A stretch of DNA of 6,154 nt, from NCBI GenBank assembly GCA_029077775.1, contig JAQNCU010000188.1, positions 1 through 6,154 on the forward strand, read 5' to 3'. Positions 1-5,909 of the stretch are shown here, one piece after another. Positions within the stretch are counted from its first letter, which is position 1. Each line of letters begins with the position of its first letter. Position numbers and translations under genes: made by a program. The notes under the pieces are model-generated. The model had not been told where the DNA came from. It searched no databases and was given only the letters and a program-made list of their open reading frames with translations. The DNA comes from Acidocella sp. GTDB lineage: Bacteria > Pseudomonadota > Alphaproteobacteria > Acetobacterales > Acetobacteraceae.

Positions 1-185
1 ACGGTTTCACCCTCTGGCACTACAAAGCCGAAACCCTCACACAGCCAGCCGCCGCGGGCTTTTTCGCCGACGCCGCCGACCTCATGGTCCCCGGCGACAT
101 GGTCATGCTCTCAGCCCCCGATGGCGGTCGCATCGCCGCCATCGCCGGTGCTGGCAAAGCCATCGCGCTCAACGCACTGGCTTAG
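1..185 (+). CDS. 3' end of a small unidentified protein (partial)
   Basis: An open frame enters from the left edge (first full codon at base 3) and ends at TAG 183-185, giving the last 60 residues. It begins GFTLWHYKAETL and continues with GFFADAADLMVPGDMVML. The layout, an N-terminal GFTLWHY block followed by an aromatic-rich G-F-F/A-A-D stretch and a V-G-D-type turn before hydrophobic residues, resembles small alphaproteobacterial proteins of unknown function that I recall with a G-F/Y-F...A-D-L...G-D pattern, some found near phage-like genes. That likeness is from memory and unproven. There is no signal peptide or membrane segment in the visible part. Codon use is C-rich like the flanking chromosomal genes. 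It converges on pepA with a 31-bp gap. Function unknown. Confidence 0.55.
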   Translation, partial: GFTLWHYKAETLTQPAAAGFFADAADLMVPGDMVMLSAPDGGRIAAIAGAGKAIALNALA

Positions 186-204
186 AACCCCGCGCTGTTA
201 TGAG

Positions 205-216
205 TGGCGCGCGCCA
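205..216. terminator. Palindrome between convergent genes, possible weak bidirectional terminator
   Basis: TGGCGCGCGCCA is a perfect 12-bp palindrome lying directly next to the pepA stop codon and 19 bp past the stop of the left-hand gene. Its position between two convergent genes suits a shared transcript end. There is no T tract on either strand and a palindrome with no loop must open centrally to fold, so this is only a suggestion. Confidence 0.25.
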
Positions 217-1728
217 TCACCCCTCGAAATTCATCGCCACCAACCGGTCGAGCAACCGCACGCCAAACGCGCTCGCCCCTTTCGGCATGGTCGGGCCCTC
301 TTTCGTCGCCCAGGCCATGCCGGCAATATCCAGATGCGCCCAGGGCTTGCCGTTCACGAAACGCTGCAAAAACTGCGCCGCGGTTATCGAGCCACCGGCC
401 CGCCCGCCGCCGATATTCTGCACATCCGCAATCGCCGAGTTCAAATTCTTGTCATAGGATTCCCCCACGGGCGCCAGCGGCATCCGCCACACACCCTCAC
501 CGGTCGCCTTGCCCGCCGCGATCAAAAAATCAGCCAGCGTGTCGTCATTGCTGAACAACCCGGCATATTCATGCCCCAACCCGACGATGATCGCGCCCGT
601 CAATGTCGCCAAATCCACCATATATTTTGGCGCGAAACGCTCCTGCGCGTAATAGAGCACATCCGCCAGCACCAGCCGCCCTTCAGCATCGGTGTTCAAA
701 ATCTCTACCGTCTGGCCGGAATAGCTTTTCACCACATCGCCGGGCCGCACGGCGGTGCCTGATGGCATGTTCTCCACCAAGCCTATCAGCCCCACCGCAT
801 CCACCCGCGCTTTGCGCCCCGCCAATGCCGCCATCAGCCCGGTCACCGTCCCGGCCCCCGCCATATCCCATTTCATATCCTCCATCCCCGCCGCGGGCTT
901 GATGGAAATACCCCCGGTATCGAAGGTCACGCCCTTACCGATAAAGGCAATCGGGTCCACGGGCTTTTTCACCTTCTTGCCATCCGCCCCCAAGCCGCCG
1001 GACGCCCCAAGCCATTGCATCACAACCATCCGTGGCTCACGCGCGCTGCCCCAGCTCACACTCAGCATCGACCCGAAGCCTAATTTCTCCAAATCCTTCT
1101 TGTCGAAAATCTCTACCTTCACCCCGAGCTTCTTCAGAGCCAGGCACCGGTCGGCGAATTCTTCCGGGTACAGCACGTTCGCGGGCTCGGTCACCAAATC
1201 GCGCGTCACCTCCACCCCATGCGCCACGGCGCTCAGTGGCGCATACGCAGCCGCCGCCTGTGCTGCATCGCTGCTTAAAATCGTCAATTTGCCCAGCTTC
1301 GCCCGTTCATCATCCTTCAGCGTCGTGCGGTATTTGTCGAACCGGTAGCTCTTCAACCGGCCTCCCAGCCCGATATGCGCTGCCAGTGCCGGGTCCATCT
1401 CATCGGCCAGCACCACCACCTCGGCCTCTTTCGCAAGTGCTGCCACCACCGCCCCGCCCAGGGCCTCGGCGGCCTTGGCATCGAAGCTTTCGGCCTTGCC
1501 CGTGCCCAACACCAACACCCGGGCAAACCCCGCCTTGGGCGATAGCAACATCGCCTGCGCCCCTGCCTTGCCGGTAAACCGCGCCGCCTCCATCCCGCGC
1601 TTCACCGCATTGCCCAGCAGCTTGTCCAAGGCCGCCGCCAACCCATGCAGCTTCGCCCCCTCGGCCAGCGGCAGTATCATCACGCCGCCTTTCGGCAGCA
1701 CGGCTTTGGCGAACGAAATTTCCAGCAT
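217..1728 (-). CDS. pepA: Leucyl aminopeptidase (cytosol aminopeptidase, peptidase family M17)
   Basis: Cytoplasmic two-metal exopeptidase that removes N-terminal residues such as leucine from peptides; family members are usually homohexamers. The 503-residue length equals that of E. coli PepA. The N-terminal half (about 1-160) is the variable regulatory domain and the C-terminal half is catalytic. The metal-ligand segment GKGVTFDTGG starts at 264 (K265, D270), D288 follows in the KWDM segment, and the family signature NTDAEGRL lies at 345-352 (D347, E349). K277 and R351 match the catalytic lysine and arginine. All key residues are present. I chose ATG at 1728 because GGGGAG lies 7 nt upstream; a GTG directly before it (1731) is possible and adds one residue. 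It is divergent from cysQ. Some M17 proteins also bind DNA, which the sequence does not settle here. Confidence 0.96.
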   Translation of the reverse strand: MLEISFAKAVLPKGGVMILPLAEGAKLHGLAAALDKLLGNAVKRGMEAARFTGKAGAQAMLLSPKAGFARVLVLGTGKAESFDAKAAEALGGAVVAALAKEAEVVVLADEMDPALAAHIGLGGRLKSYRFDKYRTTLKDDERAKLGKLTILSSDAAQAAAAYAPLSAVAHGVEVTRDLVTEPANVLYPEEFADRCLALKKLGVKVEIFDKKDLEKLGFGSMLSVSWGSAREPRMVVMQWLGASGGLGADGKKVKKPVDPIAFIGKGVTFDTGGISIKPAAGMEDMKWDMAGAGTVTGLMAALAGRKARVDAVGLIGLVENMPSGTAVRPGDVVKSYSGQTVEILNTDAEGRLVLADVLYYAQERFAPKYMVDLATLTGAIIVGLGHEYAGLFSNDDTLADFLIAAGKATGEGVWRMPLAPVGESYDKNLNSAIADVQNIGGGRAGGSITAAQFLQRFVNGKPWAHLDIAGMAWATKEGPTMPKGASAFGVRLLDRLVAMNFEG

Positions 1729-1746
1729 CACTCAACTCCCCAACAC

Positions 1747-1775
1747 ATAATCCAACGCCAACATAACATTGTCAC
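1747..1775 (-). promoter_or_regulatory. Candidate sigma70-type promoter for pepA
   Basis: On the minus strand GTGACA (plus 1770-1775) is followed after exactly 17 nt by GATTAT (plus 1747-1752), matching 5 of 6 and 4 of 6 consensus bases. The transcript would start just upstream of the GGGGAG ribosome site, giving a very short leader. It sits in the only AT-rich part of the gap between the divergent pepA and cysQ. I saw no equally good promoter facing cysQ. Confidence 0.35.
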
Positions 1776-1815
1776 CCCGCTTGGCCAGCCAGCCAGCCAG
1801 GGCTACATCACGCCC

Positions 1816-2583
1816 ATGGATGATCCCGCTTTGCTCGACCTCGCCACCCGCCTCGTGGCCGCCGCCGCCGCCCGGATCATGGAGATTCGCACCTCCGGCT
1901 TCACCACCACGGCCAAGGCCGACCAAACCCCCGTCACCATCGCCGATACCCAGGCCGAGGCCATTATCCTCGCGGGCTTGCGCGCCGCCACCCCTGCAAT
2001 CCCCATCATCGCGGAGGAGGAGGCCGCCGCCGGCCGCCTGCCCAACCCAGGCGCACAATTCTGGCTGGTGGACCCGCTGGACGGCACGCGGGAATACGCC
2101 GCCGGCCGCGCGGAATTCGCCGTAAATATCGGGCTGGTCCGTGATGGCGTCGCCATCCTCGGCGCTGTCGCCTCTCCGCCGTTTCAGCACATCCATTACG
2201 GCCTCATCGGCTATGGCGCTTACAAAATATCCAACGGCATCACCACCCGCATCACCGCCCGCACCCCCCCGCCTGAGGGCCTCACGGTCTACGCCTCCCG
2301 CCATTACGCCGATGACCCGGCTCTGCGCGCCTGCCTGGCGGCGCATAAAATCGCCGCCCTCACCAATATCGGCTCAGCCCTAAAATTCCTCAGGCTGGCG
2401 GAAGGTGCGGCCGATTTTTACCCCCGCCTTGGCCGCACCATGGAATGGGACACCGCCGCCCCCCAGGCCGTGCTGGAGGCTGCCGGCGGCTGCGTCCTCA
2501 CCGCTGGCGGCGCGCCCCTGCGTTACGGCAAACCAAATTTTGAAAACCCGGATTTCTACGCCTGGGGCTTATCCAAAACGTAA
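1816..2583 (+). CDS. cysQ: 3'(2'),5'-bisphosphate nucleotidase CysQ (inositol monophosphatase family)
   Basis: Hydrolyses 3'-phosphoadenosine 5'-phosphate, a by-product of sulfate assimilation, to AMP and phosphate; Mg-dependent. The 255-residue length is normal for CysQ. Motifs run in family order: KAD...TPVTIAD (34-44), the metal-binding acidic EEE at 67-69, DPLDGTREY from D86 (metal ligands D86 and D89), and the C-terminal signature WDTAAPQAVLEAAGG starting at W211 (D212). The segment GSALKFLRLAEGAADFYPR before it is the part that separates CysQ from plain inositol monophosphatases. The frame stays open back to 1645, inside pepA on the other strand, but homology begins at the ATG at 1816. 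The only ribosome-site-like sequence, AGGG at 1798-1801, is 14 nt away, so initiation may be weak. A lipoprotein gene follows 45 bp downstream. Confidence 0.93.
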   Translation: MDDPALLDLATRLVAAAAARIMEIRTSGFTTTAKADQTPVTIADTQAEAIILAGLRAATPAIPIIAEEEAAAGRLPNPGAQFWLVDPLDGTREYAAGRAEFAVNIGLVRDGVAILGAVASPPFQHIHYGLIGYGAYKISNGITTRITARTPPPEGLTVYASRHYADDPALRACLAAHKIAALTNIGSALKFLRLAEGAADFYPRLGRTMEWDTAAPQAVLEAAGGCVLTAGGAPLRYGKPNFENPDFYAWGLSKT

Positions 2584-2628
2584 CGCAACGGACATGAAAC
2601 CCGCATTGCCGGCCCCCATGTCTACGCG

Positions 2629-2904
2629 ATGAAACCAAGCCTCAAAGCCTCATTGGCCCTGACACTCATCGCCCTCACACTTTCCGGCTGCTTCTACGGT
2701 CCTGGCGGCTATTACCGTCACCCCGGATACGGCCCCGGCCCTGGTGGCCCTGGCCCTGGTCCCGGCGGCTATCATCCCGGCCCGCCGCCCGGCCCACCAC
2801 ATGGCCCTGGCCCTGGCCCCGGTTATGGTCCTGGCCCCGGACCTGGCGCCGGACCTGGCGCCGGTCCTGGCCCCGGACCTGGCCCGGGTTATCACCACCC
2901 GTAA
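2629..2904 (+). CDS. Small Gly-Pro-repeat lipoprotein, function unknown
   Basis: A 91-residue protein with a clear lipoprotein signal: MKPS, a hydrophobic core (about 5-18) and lipobox LSGC with the lipidated cysteine at 21. Residue 22 is Phe, not Asp, so outer-membrane sorting is expected. The mature part is almost entirely Gly, Pro, Tyr and His: FYGPGGYYRHPGYG first, then runs of GPGPG, a GPPPGPPHGPG segment, and a GYHHP end. It has no fold I recognise and is probably disordered. The DNA holds five tandem 12-bp units (2827-2886). No ribosome-binding site is evident before the ATG. The lipobox and correct frame make it a likely real gene despite low complexity. It could be co-transcribed with cysQ (45-bp gap). 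It ends 3 bp before the end of the opposing trpA. Confidence 0.75.
   Translation: MKPSLKASLALTLIALTLSGCFYGPGGYYRHPGYGPGPGGPGPGPGGYHPGPPPGPPHGPGPGPGYGPGPGPGAGPGAGPGPGPGPGYHHP
2827..2886 (+). repeat. Five tandem 12-bp repeats coding Gly-Pro-Gly-Pro/Ala
   Basis: Consecutive units starting at 2827, 2839, 2851, 2863 and 2875: GGTCCTGGCCCC, GGACCTGGCGCC (twice, identical), GGTCCTGGCCCC, GGACCTGGCCCG. They encode GPGP, GPGA, GPGA, GPGP, GPGP. Looser copies of the same theme lie at about 2731-2770 and 2803-2822. The unit is a multiple of three, so gain or loss of units changes protein length without a frameshift. Confidence 0.9.
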
Positions 2905-2907
2905 GCC

Positions 2908-3723
2908 TCAGCCTCGCCGCGCGCTCCGCACCCCATCCGCGAGCGCCACCACATCCGCCAGAACGCTGGCCACGTCACTCGCCACCAGCCGCTCGATCAA
3001 CGCCGAGGCCACAATAGCGCCATCGGCATGCCGTGCCACCATCGCCGCCTGCGCCGGGGTGCGCACCCCAAACCCGACCGCGATGGGCAGATCCGTCACC
3101 CGCCTTATACGCGGAATATCCCGCGCCAAATCGTCCTCGCTCGCCGTCCTGGTGCCCGTAATGCCCGTGATGCTGACATAATAAACGAACCCAGATGACC
3201 CTTCGAGCACCAGTGGCAACCGCGCATCGCTCGTCGTCGGCGCAATCAGCCTGATCACATCCAGCCCCTGCGCCCGCGCCTCCGGCAGCAGCAAATCGGC
3301 CTCTTCGGTCGGTAGATCGACCACAATCAACCCATCCACACCAGAGTCCGCCGCATCCGCGCAGAACCGCGCCACGCCATAGGATAAAATCGGGTTCAAA
3401 TAGCCCATTAAAACCAAAGGTGTAGCCGCATTGCCCAGCCGGAATTCCCGCACAATCCCCAGCACCCCGGCCAGACTTGCCCCGCCATCCAGCGCCCTGC
3501 GCCCCGCCGCCTGAATCGTCGGCCCATCGGCCATCGGGTCGGTAAACGGCACCCCGATCTCGATAATATCGCCGCCCTTCGCCGCCATCCCGGTCAGCAA
3601 CGCGAGCGATGTCGCCCGGTCCGGGTCGAACGCCTCAACAAACGGGATCAGCGCCGCCCGGCCCTCGGCACGCAGCGCCGCGAATACCGTCGCAATCCGC
3701 CCCACCGCCGCATTCTGCCTCAC
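2908..3723 (-). CDS. trpA: Tryptophan synthase alpha subunit
   Basis: Cleaves indole-3-glycerol phosphate to indole and glyceraldehyde 3-phosphate; works in an alpha2-beta2 complex with TrpB, which receives indole through a tunnel. 271 residues, normal for the family. IEIGVPFTDPMADGP contains the catalytic pair E55 and D66 (E49 and D60 in Salmonella numbering). LMGYLNPILSYG (104-115), GLIVVDLP (131-138) and the mobile loop VSITGITG (183-190, T189) follow. The usual AGDP near residue 32 reads AFDP, a Gly-to-Phe change. The start is GTG at 3723, overlapping TGA of a relic trpB tail (GTGA), with GGGA 8 nt upstream. The real trpB is about 2.2 kb away behind an insertion, so ancestral operon coupling is broken and trpA must rely on a promoter in the insert or on long read-through. 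Confidence 0.96.
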   Translation of the reverse strand: MRQNAAVGRIATVFAALRAEGRAALIPFVEAFDPDRATSLALLTGMAAKGGDIIEIGVPFTDPMADGPTIQAAGRRALDGGASLAGVLGIVREFRLGNAATPLVLMGYLNPILSYGVARFCADAADSGVDGLIVVDLPTEEADLLLPEARAQGLDVIRLIAPTTSDARLPLVLEGSSGFVYYVSITGITGTRTASEDDLARDIPRIRRVTDLPIAVGFGVRTPAQAAMVARHADGAIVASALIERLVASDVASVLADVVALADGVRSARRG

Positions 3724-3752
3724 AAATCGAATCCCAAATGCCCGGCCACCGC
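3701..3752 (-). repeat. Direct repeat copy A: relic trpB 3' end joined to the real trpA start
   Basis: Matches 5887-5938 in the same orientation at 49 of 52 positions (mismatches at 3732, 3744 and 3750); the first 31 bp are identical. On the minus strand it reads the ten codons AVAGHLGFDL, the stop TGA, the overlapping GTG of trpA and the next trpA codons. Upstream of it (above 3752) TrpB homology stops abruptly. This is the displaced, now non-functional trpB end that stayed attached to trpA, and it still supplies the ribosome-site region of trpA. Confidence 0.92.
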
Positions 3753-4024
3753 TGCACCATTCAGCCTGATCGTTGAGTCTTCAAGAAACTGATGAAATGG
3801 CCCGATCACATCAAATTATCCCCATCCATCCGGGTTGGCGCGCAAAAATTAAACTGCCCATATCCCGGCCATAGCGGATGAGACCTGCCAGATAAAGACG
3901 CGCGGCGACAATGCTTTCCTGATTGACCTCGACCGATCTAACCGCATCGTAAAATTTAAGTCTCTTGTAACGGTCATGTTTGATCACGATCTTTTGAAGA
4001 TGCATTCAATCAAGGTGGTGACTG
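3753..4024. other. AT-rich leader of the insert, no confident gene; likely holds divergent promoters
   Basis: This stretch lies between trpA (minus) and the porin-cytochrome gene (plus). It is much AT-richer than the rest: 29 of 60 G+C at 3781-3840 and 24 of 60 at 3961-4020. A 64-codon minus-strand frame (3811-4005, starting MHLQKIVIKHDRYKRLKF) is open here, but it has no ribosome site and no family I recognise; I do not call it a gene. Facing right, TTGACC (3923-3928) and TAAAAT (3950-3955) are 21 nt apart, too far for a standard promoter. Facing trpA, minus-strand TTGCGC-N19-GATAAT (about 3816-3846) is a weak candidate. TTGAT-CACG-ATCTT at 3980-3993 resembles an FNR/FixK box at 8 of 10 positions. 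Confidence 0.5.
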
Positions 4025-5374
4025 GTGCGAAATCATTTGTGTTTAGCTCTGCCGGTCGCCTTGTTGGCGGTCCTCGCCAGCACATCCGTAGCTCGGTCCA
4101 TTCCCGCCTTCGCGGCCCAGACTGGTGAGCCCTGCTCAGCCTGCCACATAGGGTTTCCACAACTGACCCCTTATGGCCGGGAATTCAAACTTGAGGGCTA
4201 TGTCGCCGGCGGGTCCGTGCCGGGGTACAAAAACTTCGCGGCAATGAGCCAGGCCGGATTCACCTATCTGCATAGCAAGGTGCCGGGTGGCCTGGCACCG
4301 GAATTTCCCAGCAACAACGCTTGGTCGGTGCAGCAGACCAGTGTCTTTTATGGAGGCGCGCTCTATGCGCCCATCGGCCTCGGCGCCTTCATCCAGGGCA
4401 CCTATGACGGGGTCGCGCATCAGTTCCACTGGGATAATCTCGATATCCGACTGGCCCGGCCGACCGAGCTTGCCGATAAACCGGTATTTTATGGCTTCAC
4501 CGTAAACAACGCGCCGAGCGTGACCGACCTGTGGAATGCCCCGCCCGCCTGGGGCTATCCGTTTATTCCGGATTCGCTGGCGGTGGGTAACGCAGCCGAA
4601 CAGCAAATCAGTGCCCTGGCCCAAAGCGTGCTTGGCGTCGGCAGTTACGCCGCCGTAAACGTAACCCTCAACGACATGGTCTATAGTGAGGTCGATCTCT
4701 ACCGGCCGTTACCCAACCACACCGCCTACGCGCTGGGTGTCGGGCCAGAGGTGTCGGTAGCAGGCGTCATCCCGTATTGGCGTTTCGCGCTGCAACATAG
4801 CTGGTCCGCGAACTCAATTGAAGTCGGCACGCTGGGGCTCGCGGATAATCCCTATCCTGCGGGCTTCTCTCAGGGCCCGACCGATCATTTACGCGATCTC
4901 GGTGCCGATGCGCAGTTTCAATGGATCAAGCCCAATCAGGCGGTTTCGGCACAGGCGCTGTTCATTCATGAGTCGCAGGACTGGGCTGCCAGCTATCCCC
5001 TCGGCGCCACGCAGAACCTGCACGATACGCTGAATACACTCACCCTTACCGCTTCGTGGCTCGGCGCGCAAAAATTCGGTGTCACGGAATCGTATAATAC
5101 GGTGTTCGGCAGCCGCGATAAAGGGCTCTATGCCGCCGCGCCGGTCAGCGGTAGCGCCAATGGCTCCCCGCTCACCAACAGTCTTACCAGCGAGCTTGAC
5201 TATTACCCATGGAACGAAGGTGGCCCGGCCATTTTCCCCTGGGTAAACGCCAAGCTGTTCATCGAGAACACAACTTACCTCAGGTTTAATGGGCGGGCGC
5301 GTAATTATGACGGCGCCGGTCGCAGCGCGACCGCTAACGATATCTTGTTTACCGGCATTTGGCTGGTGTTTTGA
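4025..5374 (+). CDS. Outer-membrane porin-cytochrome fusion with one c-type haem (Cyc2-like architecture)
   Basis: 449 residues. A signal peptide (hydrophobic 5-20, likely cleaved after TSVA at 23) is followed by a short cytochrome domain: IPAFAAQTGEPCSACHIG with haem motif C37-S-A-C-H41, then FPQLTPYGREFKLEGY. Apart from C6 in the signal there are no other cysteines, so a single haem is attached. The remaining ~385 residues look like a beta-barrel: many alternating aromatic strands, no hydrophobic helices, and a C-terminal strand ending in Phe (GIWLVF), the usual outer-membrane assembly signal. The haem-then-barrel order and length match Cyc2-type porin-cytochromes, where the barrel carries the haem across the outer membrane for electron uptake, notably from Fe(II). 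The electron donor here is unknown. Start GTG 4025 has AAGGTGG just upstream (AAGG, spacing 9). It forms an operon with the cytochrome c gene 22 bp on. Confidence 0.8.
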   Translation: MRNHLCLALPVALLAVLASTSVARSIPAFAAQTGEPCSACHIGFPQLTPYGREFKLEGYVAGGSVPGYKNFAAMSQAGFTYLHSKVPGGLAPEFPSNNAWSVQQTSVFYGGALYAPIGLGAFIQGTYDGVAHQFHWDNLDIRLARPTELADKPVFYGFTVNNAPSVTDLWNAPPAWGYPFIPDSLAVGNAAEQQISALAQSVLGVGSYAAVNVTLNDMVYSEVDLYRPLPNHTAYALGVGPEVSVAGVIPYWRFALQHSWSANSIEVGTLGLADNPYPAGFSQGPTDHLRDLGADAQFQWIKPNQAVSAQALFIHESQDWAASYPLGATQNLHDTLNTLTLTASWLGAQKFGVTESYNTVFGSRDKGLYAAAPVSGSANGSPLTNSLTSELDYYPWNEGGPAIFPWVNAKLFIENTTYLRFNGRARNYDGAGRSATANDILFTGIWLVF

Positions 5375-5382
5375 AACGCCTC

Positions 5383-5389
5383 AGGGGAG
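5383..5389 (+). promoter_or_regulatory. Strong ribosome-binding site fixing the cytochrome c start
   Basis: AGGGGAG lies 7 nt before ATG 5397. The reading frame stays open further upstream, overlapping the porin-cytochrome gene, but this site and the signal peptide that begins at 5397 settle the start. Confidence 0.8.
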
Positions 5390-5396
5390 ATTGAAA

Positions 5397-5792
5397 ATGC
5401 TGAAATACATTCAGAAGGCGGCAATATGGACAGGGTTAACGGCGGGGTTTGTCTTGTCGGCAGGTCAGGCCTGGGCGGCAGGCAACACCGCCGCCGGGGC
5501 GCAGCTTTTTCAGAGCCAGTGCGCGATGTGCCATGCGACCACACCGGGCATGGCTGGAATTGGGCCGAGCCTTGCCGGCGTCTATGGCGAACCGGCAGCG
5601 AGCACGGCGGGCTATGATTTTTCGCCAGCACTGAAGTCCGCGCATCTGGTATGGAACGTCGCAACCCTGAACAAATTCCTTAAAAGCCCGCAAAGCACCG
5701 TTCCGGGAACGAAAATGCCTTATTCTGGCCTGCCGAGTGTTGGCCAGCGCGCCGATTTGATTGCCTATTTGGTCAGCTTGAAGGGCAAATAG
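5397..5792 (+). CDS. Periplasmic class I cytochrome c (monohaem, c2/c550-like)
   Basis: 131 residues. The signal peptide MLKYIQKAAIWTGLTAGFVL has cleavage expected after AWA at 27. The mature protein of about 104 residues has haem motif C42-A-M-C-H46, the typical GIGPSLAGVYG loop (54-64), a YDFSPALKS helix region, and GTKMPYSGL with M107 as the probable sixth haem ligand. It ends RADLIAYLVSLKGK, the usual C-terminal helix. This fits soluble electron carriers of the mitochondrial/c2 type. It starts 22 bp after the porin-cytochrome with a strong ribosome site, so the two are very likely co-transcribed, and it is the obvious periplasmic acceptor for electrons from that protein. The final acceptor (an oxidase or bc1 complex) is not in the window. 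Haem attachment would need the host's cytochrome c maturation system. Confidence 0.92.
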   Translation: MLKYIQKAAIWTGLTAGFVLSAGQAWAAGNTAAGAQLFQSQCAMCHATTPGMAGIGPSLAGVYGEPAASTAGYDFSPALKSAHLVWNVATLNKFLKSPQSTVPGTKMPYSGLPSVGQRADLIAYLVSLKGK

Positions 5793-5831
5793 GACCGTTA
5801 CTCCTCGCGTTTGCGTCAAGCTGAACGCGCT

Positions 5832-5909
5832 CTACAGGTCAGTCACCGGGCCGGGCAAGACAATGCCCGCCCGCTTTACTTGCGAGCCCACCGCCGCATT
5901 CTGCCTCAC
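5832..5909 (-). pseudogene. Vestigial trpA 5' end fused to insert sequence (25-codon minigene)
   Basis: Directly after trpB, in the GTGA overlap, the duplicated trpA start GTG (5907-5909) opens a frame that begins MRQNAAVG exactly as real TrpA. It then runs out of homology at 5887 and continues with insert-coded residues SQVKRAGIVL to TAG 5832-5834. It is a by-product of the duplicated junction. Since ribosomes ending trpB could restart here, a short peptide may still be made, but no function is implied. Confidence 0.6.
5847..5873 (+). terminator. Probable intrinsic terminator of the cytochrome operon
   Basis: Stem CGGGCA (5852-5857), loop AGACAA, stem TGCCCG (5864-5869) pairs perfectly. With one bulged C at 5851, four more pairs form (5847-5850 with 5870-5873), making a 10-bp stem followed by CTTTACTT. 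The T run is short. It lies 54 bp after the cytochrome c stop and just inside the right-hand repeat, so it would limit antisense reading into trpB. Confidence 0.45.

Noticed and set aside
121..762. 213-codon plus-strand frame over the pepA 3' part
   Set aside because: Antisense shadow of pepA, starts inside the left partial gene, Arg/His/Pro-rich with no motif.
755..1348. 197-codon plus-strand frame inside pepA
   Set aside because: Antisense to strongly conserved M17 sequence; no ribosome site or motif.
1645..1815. Upstream extension of cysQ to 1645
   Set aside because: It would overlap pepA by over 80 bp, adds 57 residues without family likeness, and CysQ homology begins at 1816.
1732..2346. 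204-codon minus-strand frame opposite cysQ
   Set aside because: Low-complexity Gly/Arg/Ala product typical of the antisense of a GC-rich gene; cysQ on the other strand has all its family motifs.
2731..2886. Repeat array considered as CRISPR
   Set aside because: Units are 12 bp, tandem without spacers and in frame with a lipoprotein gene.
2650..2898. Minus-strand frame of Gly-Ala-Arg repeats opposite the lipoprotein
   Set aside because: It is the mirror of the Gly-Pro repeats; the plus frame has a lipobox and this one has no start context.
3703..3705. Alternative trpA start at the GTG coding Val7
   Set aside because: No ribosome site at suitable distance; the GTG at 3723 keeps the ancestral GTGA overlap and the GGGA site.
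3811..4005. 64-codon minus-strand frame (MHLQKIVIKHDRYKRL...) divergent from the porin-cytochrome
   Set aside because: No ribosome site, no recognisable family, AT-rich promoter-like context; kept only as a remark on the intergenic stretch.
3753..5886. Transposon with terminal inverted repeats
   Set aside because: The two insert ends show no inverted repeat, and no transposase or integrase frame is present; flanking repeats are direct and far longer than usual target duplications.
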